A stretch of 64,000 nt of DNA, from positions 558,001 through 622,000 of the forward strand of contig NZ_JAKRKC020000002.1 in NCBI RefSeq assembly GCF_022664455.2, read 5' to 3'. The stretch comes from Actinomadura luzonensis (GTDB lineage: Bacteria; Actinomycetota; Actinomycetes; Streptosporangiales; Streptosporangiaceae). Under the pieces are notes generated by a model, which saw nothing but the letters and a program-made list of their open reading frames with translations, did no database searches and was not told the origin of the DNA. Made by a program: the position numbers and the translations under genes. Shown here in pieces: positions 1 through 8,929 of this stretch. Each line of letters starts with the position of its first letter. Position 1 is the first letter of the stretch.

Positions 1-294
1 CAGCGGCAGCGACATGGCCTCCGCGCCGAACACCTCGGTCGGCCAGCGCCGGTTGAAGCCGTTCATGAACTCCTCGCCGAAGTGCAGGAACTGCCAGGCC
101 AGGCCGACGAGGTAGACCGGCAGCACCCGCGAGGGGTCGGGCGGCCGGCGGTCGGTGGTGGCGAGGTGGCAGCCGTAGGCGATCACCATGGCCGGGATGA
201 AGGTCAGCCACAGCGCCAGGCCGGGCGACAGGTAGGCGAACAACGCGATCAGGGCGGCGGCCAGGACGCCCGCCGCGACGGTGGACCGGTTCAT
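1..294 (-). CDS. HXXEE domain membrane protein, 3' part beyond window edge
   Basis: This reading frame starts at ATG 294 and stays open to the window edge, giving 98 residues. Two hydrophobic segments lie at about residues 6-22 and 26-42, so it is an integral membrane protein. At about residue 71 the motif HFGEE matches the H-x-x-E-E signature of the HXXEE family, whose biochemical role is unknown. The start codon overlaps the stop of the M24-like gene upstream (TGATG), so the two are probably translationally coupled. The C-terminal half is outside the window, so the full domain cannot be checked. Confidence 0.7.
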   Translation of the reverse strand, partial: MNRSTVAAGVLAAALIALFAYLSPGLALWLTFIPAMVIAYGCHLATTDRRPPDPSRVLPVYLVGLAWQFLHFGEEFMNGFNRRWPTEVFGAEAMSLPL

Positions 295-1520
295 CAGGTG
301 CTCCTCAGAAGGTGGGTGGTGATGGTGGTGAGCTCGATCGGCTCCCGCTCGCCGACCACGACGGTGCCGCCGACGCCGGCCAGCCGCCGGCCGTAGGCGC
401 AGGTCGGCGTGACGGCGAACGTCATGCCCGGCCGGAGCCGCAGGTCGGCGCCGATCGTGGGCTGCTCGGCGAGCAGCGCGTAGCGCGCGGGGTCGCCCGG
501 CGGGCCGGGCGCGGCGGCGGCCCCGCAGGCCGCCCCGCCGGGGTTGACGGAGAGCACGAGCGGGTGCGGGTGCCGGCCGCCGGTGTCCAGGATCGGCCGC
601 CGCATCGCGGCCACGACCTCGCCGAACGTGCGGCCGGGACGCAGCGCGGCCAGCCCCGCCAGGTAGGAGTCGCGCGCCGTGCGGGCCGCCCGCTCCAGGT
701 CGGGGTGCACGTCCCCCACCGCGACGGCCAGCCGGAGCCGGGCCTCGCGCATGCCGTACGCGGCGGAGACCTCGGCGAGGACCAGGTCCCCGTCCTCGAT
801 CACGCGCGGCGCCCCCGGCCGGTACGACCAGGCCGGCGGCCCGCAGGCGGCGAGCTGCCGCCCCGACGCGAGGCCCAGGACGCGCGCCACCGCGCCCTGC
901 TCCAGGCACCCGGCCAGCCCGGCCGCGCACACCGCCGCCTCGGTGACGCCGGGCCGCGCCGCGTCCCGCATGGCCAGCGCCATCGCCTCGCCGGCCGCCG
1001 CCGCGTGCCGCACCGCGGCCAGCTCCTCGGCGGACTGCGGCAGGGCGAGCGCCACGAAGGCGCGCTCCACCGGCTTGAAGGTGAGCTGGGGGAGCTGCCC
1101 GAGCACCGCGGACCACAACGCGTACGGCATGAGCGGGTCGGCGTGGAACGGCGGGCACGGCTCCAGCCCGAGCACGCCGACCGGCGACCTGCTGAGCCCG
1201 TGCGCGCGCAGCGTGTCGGCCACGCCGTGCGCGTGCTTGGCGACCAGCATGTTCTCCGGCTCGATCCACACCCGCTCGCCGCGCGCCCGGGCCGTGGCGT
1301 GGCCGGCGAGGTGCGCCGCCGCGCCCACCAGCGCGATGGGCTCGCCGGCGCGCGGGAAGACGACGATCGCGCCGGGGCGGTCGTTGGTGAAGTACACGTC
1401 CGGCGCCCATTCGGCGCCGCCGTGCACGACGAGCGCGTCGACGCCCTCGGCGTCCATGAGCGCCCTGGCGAGGTCCCAGCGCCGATCCCGTTCGGCGGTG
1501 GAGAAGGCCGGAGGCTGCAT
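294..1520 (-). CDS. M24 (creatinase/aminopeptidase P fold) protein, probably without metal centre
   Basis: The protein has 408 residues, a normal length for the creatinase/prolidase family, with an N-terminal creatinase-like domain (about 1-150) and a C-terminal pita-bread domain (about 165-408). The strand that normally carries the first metal-binding Asp reads DGDLVLAEVSAAY (about 243-255), with Glu at that place. The following segment (MREARLRLAV) lacks the second Asp, and I see no clear metal His. It is therefore likely a non-hydrolytic or altered-substrate member. The ATG at 1520 has TAGCGT about 7 nt upstream and no Shine-Dalgarno sequence, which suggests a leaderless transcript. The fold assignment is firmer than any substrate. 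Confidence 0.7.
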   Translation of the reverse strand: MQPPAFSTAERDRRWDLARALMDAEGVDALVVHGGAEWAPDVYFTNDRPGAIVVFPRAGEPIALVGAAAHLAGHATARARGERVWIEPENMLVAKHAHGVADTLRAHGLSRSPVGVLGLEPCPPFHADPLMPYALWSAVLGQLPQLTFKPVERAFVALALPQSAEELAAVRHAAAAGEAMALAMRDAARPGVTEAAVCAAGLAGCLEQGAVARVLGLASGRQLAACGPPAWSYRPGAPRVIEDGDLVLAEVSAAYGMREARLRLAVAVGDVHPDLERAARTARDSYLAGLAALRPGRTFGEVVAAMRRPILDTGGRHPHPLVLSVNPGGAACGAAAAPGPPGDPARYALLAEQPTIGADLRLRPGMTFAVTPTCAYGRRLAGVGGTVVVGEREPIELTTITTHLLRST

Positions 1521-1564
1521 GCCGACGACGCTAGGGCGGCGCGGCCCGGCCGGAATCTGTCAGG

Positions 1565-1574
1565 TGACCGGTCA
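1565..1574. promoter_or_regulatory. Palindrome TGACCGGTCA in divergent promoter
   Basis: This perfect 10-bp palindrome lies in the 97-bp space between the divergent M24-like gene and the LuxR-type gene. It is placed to act as an operator for either promoter. No regulator is assigned to it. Confidence 0.35.
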
Positions 1575-1605
1575 TGCCGCCCAGGGGGCCAGGTCACGGT
1601 CTCAG

Positions 1606-1611
1606 TAGGAT
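1606..1611 (+). promoter_or_regulatory. Leaderless -10 element TAGGAT
   Basis: TAGGAT fits the actinobacterial TANNNT -10 consensus and ends 6 nt before the GTG at 1618. No Shine-Dalgarno sequence is present. This spacing is what is expected when transcription starts at or next to the start codon. Confidence 0.5.
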
Positions 1612-1617
1612 CCTCCC

Positions 1618-4405
1618 GTGTTGTACGGGCGCGCGGCCGAGTGTGAGCGGATGGACGACCTGCTGGCGGCGGCCAAGGACGGCCGGAGCGGCGTCCTGGT
1701 GCTGCGCGGCCCGGCGGGCATCGGCAAGTCGGCGCTGCTCGACCACGCCGCGCGCCGGGCCGCCGCCCTCGGGATGCGGACGTTGCGCGGGGTGGGCATC
1801 GAGAGCGAGGCCGAGCTGGTGTTCGCCGCGCTGCACCTGCTGCTGCGGAGCGGCCTCGACCGGCTCGACCGGCTGCCGGCCCCGCAGGCGGACGCGCTCA
1901 GGGGCGCCTTCGGGCTGGCCCCCTCCAGCGGCGCCGACCGGTTCCTGGTCGGGCTCGGCGCGCTGACCCTGCTGTCCGAGCTGGCCGGCGACGGCCCGCT
2001 GCTGTGCCTGGTGGACGACGCCCAGTGGCTGGACCGCTCCTCGGCCGACGCGCTGCTGTTCGCCGCGCGGCGGCTGGAGGCGGAAGGGGTGGCGCTGATC
2101 CTCGCCGTCCGGGACGGCAGCCACGCCTTCCGGCCGGCCGGCCTGCCCGAGGTCAGGCTGGACGGCCTTGCGCCGGACGACGCGGCGCGGCTGCTCGGCG
2201 AGGCCGCCGGCCCGCTGGCCCCGCACGTCAGGGACCGGGTGCTCGCCGAGAGCGAGGGCAACCCGCTCGCGCTCATCGAGCTGCCCGCCGCGCTCACCCC
2301 CGAGCAGCGGGCCGGGCACGCCGCCCCGCCGGCCCCGCACGTGGGCCCGCTCCCGCTGACCGGCCGGATGCAGGAGGCGTTCCAGGCGCAGATCCAGGCG
2401 CTGCCCGCGCCGACGCGGACGCTGCTGCTGGTCGCGGCGGCGGAGAGCACCGGCGACCTCACCGTCGTCCTCGCCGCCGCGCGGCGGCTCGGCGTGCCCG
2501 ACGACGCCGTGGAGGCGGCGGAGCGGGCCGGGCTGGTCCGCCTCGACGGGCAGCTCACCTTCCGCCACCCGCTGGTCAGGGCCGCCGCCTACCAGGGGGC
2601 GCCGTTCACCGGGAGGCTGGAGGCGCACCGCGCGCTCGCCGCCGTGCTCGGCGGGGCCGCCGAGGGCAGCGCGCACGCCGACGCCCGCGCCTGGCACCCG
2701 CCGCCGCCGCCACCGGCTCCCGACGAGGCCGTGGCCGCGGAGCTGACCGCGCGGCCGAACGCGCCCGCGGCAGGAGCGGGCACGCCGCCACCACCGCCGC
2801 CTACCAAAGGGCCGCGCAGCTCACGCCGGAGCCGCGCGACCAGGTGCGGCGGCTGACCAGCGCGGCGGAGGCGGCCATGGACGCCGGCCAGCTGCTGCGC
2901 TCCCGCGCGCTGGCCGACCGGGCGGCGACCCTCACCGACGACCCCCGCGAGCACGCCAGGCTCGCCGGGGTGCGGGCCGCGATCGAGTTCGAGCAGGGCT
3001 CGCCGCGGGCCGCGCACGGCATCCTGATGGCCGCGGCCGGGCCGCTCTCCGCCACGGACCCGGACCGGTCCGCGTCCATGCTGCTCGAAGCCGTCCGCGA
3101 CGCCTGGTTCGCGGGCGCGCCCGAGCTGGCCGCGCAGGCGATCGACGGCGTGCGCGCGCTGGGCCTGCCCGCCGGCCACCGGCTGCGGCCGGTCATCGCC
3201 GCGCTGACCGGCCTGGCCGACCTGCTGGCCGGCGACCCGGCCCGCGGGCTGCCGCCCATCCACGCGGCGCTCGCCGCCGCCCGCCGCTCCGCGGAGCCGG
3301 CCGGGCCCGGCGAACGGCTCATCATGGCCTCGATGGCGTTCATGACCGGCGACGACGAGACCGCGGCCGACCTGTCCGCCCGGCTGGCCGGCGACTGCCG
3401 GGCCCAGGGCCTGATCGGCTGGCTGCCGCACGCGTTGCAGAACCTCGCCAGCAGCCTGCTCTACCTCGGCCGCTTCCAGGACGCGCACGCCTCGGCCGCC
3501 GAGGCGGTCCGCGTCGCCGAGGACACCGGCCAGCACCACCGCGTCGACCACCTGCAGGGCGTGCTCGCCTGGCTCGCCGCGGTGTGCGGGGAGGAGCACG
3601 AGTGCGCGGAGCTGGCCGGCCGGGTGCGGGCCCACGCGGGCGCCCACGGCAACGTCTCCAGCCTGGCCTGGGCGGTCTGGGCGCAGGGGCTGCTGGCGCT
3701 GCGGCAGGGCAGGGCGCGGGCGGCGCTGGAGGAGCTGGAGGACGGGCTCACCGGCGCCGTCCGCCACCAGCTCACGACCACCCTGTTCGTGCCGGACCTG
3801 GTGGAGGCCGCGGTGCGGTGCGAGCAGCCGGAACGGGCCGGGGGGCCGCTGGCCAGGTTCGAGGAGTGGGCCGCCGCGGCCGGCCGGCCCTGGGCGGGCG
3901 CGGTGGCCCTGCGCTGCCGGGCGCTGCTCGCCGGGTCCGCGGACGCGGCCGGGGAGCTGTTCGCCGAGGCCGTCCGGCTGCACCAGGACGGCGGCCGGCC
4001 GTTCGAGGAGGCCCGCACCCGGCTCCTGTTCGGCGAGTGGCTGCGCAGGACCCGGCGCAAGTCCGACGCCGGCCTGCAGCTCGGGCGGGCGCTGGACGCC
4101 TTCGAGCGGGCCGGCGCGCACCCGTGGGCCGCCCGCGCCCGCGCCGAGCTGCGCGCGGCGGCGTGCGGCGCGGCACGGCCGGCGGCGGGCCGGTGGCGGG
4201 CGCGGCCGGGCTGCTGACGGCGCAGGAGCTGCAGATCGTCCGGCTGGCGGCCCGGGGCGCCACGAACCGCGACATCGGGGCCCAGCTCTTCCTGAGCCCG
4301 CGCACCGTCGGCTACCACCTGCACAAGGCGTTCCCCAAGCTCGGCGTCGCCTCCAGGACGGAGCTGGCCCGGCTCGACCTGGGCGAGCGCGACCGCGCGG
4401 GCTAG
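1618..4405 (+). pseudogene. Large ATP-binding LuxR-family regulator, frameshifted
   Basis: The product would be a STAND/LAL-type transcriptional activator of about 930 residues. It has an N-terminal ATPase with Walker A GPAGIGKS at residues 31-38 and a Walker B-like LVDDAQW near 130, a long helical TPR-like middle, and a C-terminal LuxR HTH at about 4205-4390 (LTAQELQIVRLAARG, then SPRTVGYHL). The pieces lie in three frames. The frame changes near 2700-2750, where small compensating indels turn a normal stretch into a run of prolines, and again near 4150-4200. Both changes fit loss of one base. Either the gene is decaying or these are consensus errors in GC-rich runs; I cannot tell which. The GTG start is probably leaderless. 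Confidence 0.75.
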
Positions 4406-4443
4406 GCTGCCGGCAGCCGTTGCCGGACATGGAAGGACAAACC

Positions 4444-5328
4444 GTGCGCATCGCACTCGCCGGGCTCGCCACCAGTCACCCTTACACCGACGCCCGCACC
4501 CTGTCCCGTCACGCCGAGCTCGTGGTGTGGGAGCAGGACCAGGAACGGCTCGCCCGCTTCACCGCCGAGCACCCCCGGGCGAAGGTGGCGGGCAGCCTGG
4601 AGGAGGCGCTGTCGGGCCGGCTCGACGGGGTGGTGCTGACCGTGCCCAACCCCCAGGTACCGGAGGCGCTGGGCAAGGTGCTGGAGACCGGGCTGCCCTG
4701 CTTCGTGAACAAGCCCGCCGCCGCCGCGCGGGCCCAGCTCGAACAGCTCGACCGGCTGCCGATCCACGACCGCGTCCTGTCCTGCTCCGTGCTGCGGTTC
4801 GCCCCCGCCTTCGCGGACGTCCGGGCCGATCGCGGCGAGCTGCTGGCGGTGCGCGCGACCGTGCGGCACGACGTCGGGCTCTGGGCGACCGGCTACAACG
4901 CCTGGCAGGACACGCCGGGGGAGGGCGGCGGCACGATGGTCACCATGGGCGTGCACGGCGTGGAGCTGCTGGTGGCGCTGCTCGGCCCGGACGTGCGGCC
5001 GGTCGGGGCCGCCGGGGCGCGGCGGCACTACACGACGCTGCGCTCCGAGGACACCGGGGTCATGGCGCTGCGCTGGGACGACGGCGTCACCGGCGTCGTC
5101 GAGATCCTCGGCGTGTCGGAGCCGGAGTCCTACAGCGTCACGCTGCACCGGCGGGACGGCAGCGAGACGATCGTGATCGAGCCCGGCGACGACCCGGTCC
5201 GCGGCCTCGGCTACGAGGGGACGATCGAGGCGTTCCTCGCGATGGCCGGCGGCGCGCCCAGCCCCGTGCCGTGGGCGGAGACCAGGGCCATCCTCGACGT
5301 GCTGGTCCGCGCCCGCGAGGATTTCTGA
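4444..5328 (+). CDS. Gfo/Idh/MocA-type NAD(P)-dependent oxidoreductase
   Basis: The protein has 294 residues. An N-terminal Rossmann segment (RIALAGLATSHPYTD) is followed by the family-typical middle, with VNKP at the place of the usual EKP motif, and a C-terminal substrate domain. Members of this family oxidise or reduce sugar-like and cyclitol substrates. I chose GTG 4444 because GGAAGGA lies 6 nt upstream; TTG 4420 and ATG 4429 are in frame but lack a good site. TAGGCT at 4403-4408 could be its -10. It lies just before the palindrome-controlled block but has no such palindrome itself, so membership of that pathway is an inference. Confidence 0.8.
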   Translation: MRIALAGLATSHPYTDARTLSRHAELVVWEQDQERLARFTAEHPRAKVAGSLEEALSGRLDGVVLTVPNPQVPEALGKVLETGLPCFVNKPAAAARAQLEQLDRLPIHDRVLSCSVLRFAPAFADVRADRGELLAVRATVRHDVGLWATGYNAWQDTPGEGGGTMVTMGVHGVELLVALLGPDVRPVGAAGARRHYTTLRSEDTGVMALRWDDGVTGVVEILGVSEPESYSVTLHRRDGSETIVIEPGDDPVRGLGYEGTIEAFLAMAGGAPSPVPWAETRAILDVLVRAREDF

Positions 5329-5352
5329 CCCCCGCCGAGCCGGGCGCCCCCG

Positions 5353-5393
5353 TTGACAGCCGCAGTGTCACCCAGTTACGGTCTGGACCGTAA
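5353..5393 (+). promoter_or_regulatory. Promoter with 18-bp palindromic operator, site A
   Basis: TTGACA (5353-5358) is followed after 18 nt by TACGGT, a TANNNT-type -10. The -10 lies inside the palindrome TTACGGTCTGGACCGTAA (5376-5393), with perfect 8-bp arms around a 2-bp centre. A protein bound here would block the promoter of the SDR gene. Related palindromes recur at 8903, 10141, 16261 and 17752. Confidence 0.75.
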
Positions 5394-5414
5394 ATAGAGG
5401 ACGGAGGACACCGC

Positions 5415-6422
5415 GTGCGGACGACAGCGGAACTCGAGGAGCGGCTGGCCCGGCCCAGCCCGGGGCTCGTCGACGACCTGGGCAAGCTGGACGGCGACAT
5501 CATGATCCTGGGCGCCGGCGGCAAGCTCGGCCCGAGCCTCGTCCGCCTGGCGCTGAACGCCGCCGGCGGCGGCAGGCGGATCATCGCGGTGTCCCGCTTC
5601 TCCGAGCCGGGCCTGGCCCAGGCGCTCCAGGACGAGGGCGCCACCGTGGTCGCCGCCGACGTCGCCGACGAGACGGCGCTCCGCGAACTGCCGGACGCGC
5701 CCAACGTGGTGTTCCTGGTGGGCGCCAAGTTCGGCACGAGCGGCCGCGAGCACGCCGCCTGGTTCACCAACGCCTACCTGCCCGGCCGCGTCGCCGAGCG
5801 GTTCGCGGGCAGCAGGATCGCCGCGCTGTCCACCGGCAACGTCTACCCCCTCGTCCCCGTCGCCGGCGGCGGCAGCACCGAGGACTCACCCGTCGGGCCC
5901 GTCGGCGACTACGCGATGAGCTGCCTCGGCCGGGAGCGCGTGCTGACGCACTTCGCCGAGCGCGACCGCACCCCGATGGCGCTGCTCCGCCTCAACTACG
6001 CGGTCGAGCTGCGCTACGGCGTGCTGGTCGACCTCGCCCAGAAGGTGCTCGCCGGCGAGCCCGTCGACCTCGCCACCGGGCAGGTGAACGTGGTCTGGCA
6101 GGGCTACGCCAACGAGGTGGCGCTGCGCTCGCTGCTGCTCGCCGACGTGCCGCCGTACGTGCTCAACGTCACCGGGCCCGAGACGATCTCGGTGCGGCAG
6201 GCGGCGCGGGCGCTCGGCGCGGCGCTCGGCAAGGAGCCGGTGTTCACCGGCGAGGAGGCGCCGACGGCGCTGCTGTCGGACGCCTCCCGCTGCCACCGGC
6301 TGTTCGGCTACCCCGAGCTGACCCCCGCCGAGCTGATCGAGCACACGGCGCGCTGGGTGGCCGAAGGCGGGCCGCTGCTGGGCAAGCCCACCAAGTTCGA
6401 ACGCCGCGACGGGCGTTTCTGA
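5415..6422 (+). CDS. NAD-dependent epimerase/dehydratase (extended SDR)
   Basis: The protein has 335 residues. A Rossmann glycine motif, GAGGKLG, lies at 33-39, and an active-site-like YAMSCLGRE occurs near 168. The usual YxxxK lysine is Cys there, so catalysis may be unusual or the Lys may be supplied from elsewhere. It probably oxidises, reduces or epimerises a sugar-like compound. The GTG start has ACGGAGGA 6 nt upstream. It is the first gene behind palindrome site A and is followed by the aldolase at 6461, so the two likely act on consecutive intermediates. Confidence 0.8.
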   Translation: MRTTAELEERLARPSPGLVDDLGKLDGDIMILGAGGKLGPSLVRLALNAAGGGRRIIAVSRFSEPGLAQALQDEGATVVAADVADETALRELPDAPNVVFLVGAKFGTSGREHAAWFTNAYLPGRVAERFAGSRIAALSTGNVYPLVPVAGGGSTEDSPVGPVGDYAMSCLGRERVLTHFAERDRTPMALLRLNYAVELRYGVLVDLAQKVLAGEPVDLATGQVNVVWQGYANEVALRSLLLADVPPYVLNVTGPETISVRQAARALGAALGKEPVFTGEEAPTALLSDASRCHRLFGYPELTPAELIEHTARWVAEGGPLLGKPTKFERRDGRF

Positions 6423-6460
6423 CGCACGTGCTCACATCACACGGCAAAGGGGGACCTCAC

Positions 6461-7615
6461 GTGCTCGGCACGGCTTCAAAGGCACAGGCACCGGAGACAC
6501 CGGCAGCGGGGACACAGGCAGCGGGGACACAGGCAGCGGGGACACAGGCGGCCGGCGGACAGGCGGCGAGCGCGCAGGCGCCGGAGGCGTCCGTGCGCGA
6601 CCTGTTCAGGCGCGGCCTGGTGATCCCGGCGCACCCGCTGGCCCTGACCGAGGACAGGAAGCTGGACGAGCGCCGCCAGCGCGCCCTGACCCGCTACTAC
6701 GTCGAGGCCGGCGCCGGCGGGCTCGCGGTGGGCGTGCACACCACGCAGTTCGCCATCCACGGCACCGGCCTGCTCCCGCCCGTGCTGGAGCTGGCCGCGG
6801 GCACCGCGAAGGAGTCCGGCCGCGAGGTGGTGCTGGTGGCCGGCGCGACCGGCCCCACCGGCCAGGCGGTCGCGGAGGCGGAGCTGGCCCGCTCGCTCGG
6901 CTACCACATGGTGCTGCTCAGCCCGTACCGGGAGCTGGACGAGGACGGGCTGATCGAGCGGGCCAGGGCCGTCGGCGAGGTGCTGCCGGTGATCGGCTTC
7001 TACCTGCAGCCCGCGGTCGGCGGCCGGCCGCTGTCGCGCGACTTCTGGACCCGGCTGGCAAGCGTCGAGTCCGTGGTGGGCGTCAAGGTCGCGCCGTTCG
7101 ACCGGTACCGCACGCTCGACGTGCTGCACGGCGTCGTGCGGGCCGGCCGGGCCGGGGAGGTGGCGCTCTACACCGGCAACGACGACCACATCCTGGCCGA
7201 CCTCATCACCTCGCACCGGGTCGTCGTGGACGGCCGGCAGGTGGAGGTGGAGTTCGTGGGCGGGCTGCTCGGCCAGTGGGCGGTCTGGGTGCGGCGCGCG
7301 GTGGAGCTGCTGGAGGAGGCCACGCTGGCGCGCGCGGGCGACGACGGCGCGGTGCGCCGCCTGCTCGGGCTCGACGGCCACCTCACCGACGCCAACGCGG
7401 CCATCTTCGACTCGGCGAACGGCTTCCGCGGCTGCATCCCCGGCATCCACGAGGTGCTGCGCCGCCAGGGGCTGCTGGCGGGCCGCTGGTGCCTGGACCC
7501 CGAGGAGGACCTGTCGCCCGGGCAGCTCGCCGAGATCGACCGCGTCTGGGCCGCCTACCCGTGGCTGCGCGACGACGACTTCGTCGCGCAGGGCCTCGAC
7601 CGATGGCTGTCCTGA
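6461..7615 (+). CDS. DHDPS/NAL-family Schiff-base aldolase
   Basis: The protein has 384 residues with a TIM-barrel of the dihydrodipicolinate synthase family. The segment VVGVKVAPFDRY carries the expected Schiff-base lysine, and ALYTGNDDHI is a typical later strand. Such enzymes cleave or form 2-keto acids. GTG 6461 is preferred over GTG 6428 because AAAGGGGGA ends 6 nt before it. The first 30 residues or so are an Ala/Gly/Gln/Thr-rich tail built by a 15-bp tandem repeat, absent from typical family members. It lies 38 bp after the SDR and is probably in its operon. Confidence 0.82.
   Translation: MLGTASKAQAPETPAAGTQAAGTQAAGTQAAGGQAASAQAPEASVRDLFRRGLVIPAHPLALTEDRKLDERRQRALTRYYVEAGAGGLAVGVHTTQFAIHGTGLLPPVLELAAGTAKESGREVVLVAGATGPTGQAVAEAELARSLGYHMVLLSPYRELDEDGLIERARAVGEVLPVIGFYLQPAVGGRPLSRDFWTRLASVESVVGVKVAPFDRYRTLDVLHGVVRAGRAGEVALYTGNDDHILADLITSHRVVVDGRQVEVEFVGGLLGQWAVWVRRAVELLEEATLARAGDDGAVRRLLGLDGHLTDANAAIFDSANGFRGCIPGIHEVLRRQGLLAGRWCLDPEEDLSPGQLAEIDRVWAAYPWLRDDDFVAQGLDRWLS
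6502..6546. repeat. 15-bp tandem repeat, three copies
   Basis: The unit GGCAGCGGGGACACA occurs three times without change, followed by a degenerate fourth copy. It is in frame and lengthens the N-terminal tail of the aldolase with repeats of AAGTQ. Confidence 0.9.
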
Positions 7616-7616
7616 A

Positions 7617-7682
7617 CGGCCGCGGGACGGGCGGTCAGGACCTGCGCGGCGACCGGGCGGGCGGCCGTGGGACGGGCGGTCA
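7617..7682. repeat. 21-bp direct repeat at convergent gene ends
   Basis: A 21-bp unit at 7617-7637 recurs at 7662-7682 with one mismatch. The second copy contains the stop codon of the regulator on the minus strand. The space between the convergent genes holds nothing else that I recognise. Confidence 0.75.
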
Positions 7683-8885
7683 CAGGGTGAGGCGGTAGAG
7701 CGTGAGAGGGCGGCCGCTGGACCCGCTGGTCAGGTTGCCGGTGCGCTCGGCGAGCCCGGCCAGCTCCAGCCGGTGCAGCATGCGCCGGGCGGTGCGCTGC
7801 TGCACGGCGAGCCGTTCGGCGATCTCGCGGGTGGTCAGCGCCTCGCCGCCGGCCGCGTCACGGGCCTCCAGCAGCTTCTCCAGCGTCGGCACCGACAGGC
7901 CGACGCGGCGCGCGAGCAGCGACAGGTTCTGCTCGCCGGAGGGCGCGCTGATCACCGACTCCAGCACGATGTCGGTGTCGGCGCGCAGCGACAGCACGGC
8001 GGCCACGTCGCCGATGCGCCTGGCCCTGGCCAGGGCGCGGCGGGCCAGGCTCTCCGCCTCGGCGGCGCTGCGCCCGAGCCCGAAGCCGACCCGCGCCACG
8101 CTGCTGTGAGCGGCCAGCCGCGCCAGCATGGGCAGCCCGGTGAAGCCGCCCGTGGCCTCGTAGAGCGGGCCGCGGGTGGTCACCAGCAGGTGCTTGCCGC
8201 CGCGGAACCCGGCGAGCGTGCCCGCGAGCGCCCCGGCCTCGCGCAGCAGGCCCTCCTCGCCGGCCGTCTCGACCAGGCCGAGCGCGATCTGCGCGTCCTC
8301 CTGGGCCTGGCCCTCGGCCGTGAGCAGGAGCTGGCGCAGTGCCGAGCGCACCGAGTGGTCCGACGGCGCGAGCCGCAGCACCTTCATCTCGCCGCGCAAC
8401 GCCTCGTGCACCGAGCTGAGGCAGGTGATCACCGGATGCTCGGGGGCACGCCGGTGGAAGGCGATGATCTTCTTCGAGGTGGTCTCCGGCCGGTAGCCGA
8501 TCGTGCGGAGGCCGGCGGTGGGGAGCCCGGCCTCCTCGAACGTGGCGGTGACCTCGGCGGGCGCGATGGTGTCGATGGACAGGCGGGTGATGTCCTGGCC
8601 CTGGTGCTGCAGCCGTACCAGCGCGCTCAGCAGGGTCGCGCCGGAGTAGTCGACGAACACGGCGGGACGGGTGAGCACGTCGGCGCCGCGGGCCAGCATG
8701 TACGGCACGACGCCGGTGAACAGCCAGCCCTCGACCGAGCCGGCGTGGGCCTCGACGATGGCCGGCGCCTGCGACTCGTGGTCGTAGTCGAGCCGGCGCG
8801 CGCTCACGCCGGGCTGCTCCTCGCAGGTGGCCGCGACGTCGTCGACCAGATCGTGCGGGCCGACGACTCCGATGACGAAACCCAC
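7680..8885 (-). CDS. Transcriptional regulator with cyclase-like domain and winged HTH, candidate owner of the palindromes
   Basis: The protein has 401 residues. The N-terminal 150 or so look like a Rossmann-type sensing domain. The middle carries VGFGLGRSAAEAESLARRALARAR (spanning about 260-285), a pattern seen in degenerate GGDEF or GTP-cyclohydrolase-III-like folds. The C-terminus is a winged helix (LTTREIAERLAVQQRTARRM, about 343-362). The GTG start has AAGGAAGGAGG just upstream. It is divergent from the aminotransferase, with palindrome B between them, so autoregulation and control of the block are likely. I do not recognise a characterised homologue. The effector may be the pathway intermediate; that is inference. 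Confidence 0.72.
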   Translation of the reverse strand: MGFVIGVVGPHDLVDDVAATCEEQPGVSARRLDYDHESQAPAIVEAHAGSVEGWLFTGVVPYMLARGADVLTRPAVFVDYSGATLLSALVRLQHQGQDITRLSIDTIAPAEVTATFEEAGLPTAGLRTIGYRPETTSKKIIAFHRRAPEHPVITCLSSVHEALRGEMKVLRLAPSDHSVRSALRQLLLTAEGQAQEDAQIALGLVETAGEEGLLREAGALAGTLAGFRGGKHLLVTTRGPLYEATGGFTGLPMLARLAAHSSVARVGFGLGRSAAEAESLARRALARARRIGDVAAVLSLRADTDIVLESVISAPSGEQNLSLLARRVGLSVPTLEKLLEARDAAGGEALTTREIAERLAVQQRTARRMLHRLELAGLAERTGNLTSGSSGRPLTLYRLTL

Positions 8886-8902
8886 CCGCGCCTCCTTCCT
8901 TT

Positions 8903-8920
8903 TTACGGTCTAGACCGAAA
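8903..8920. promoter_or_regulatory. Palindromic operator, site B
   Basis: TTACGGTCTAGACCGAAA matches the 8-2-8 palindrome of site A with one arm base changed. It sits between the divergent regulator (start 8885) and aminotransferase (start 8930) and could control both. Confidence 0.7.
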
Positions 8921-8929
8921 GGCTATCCG

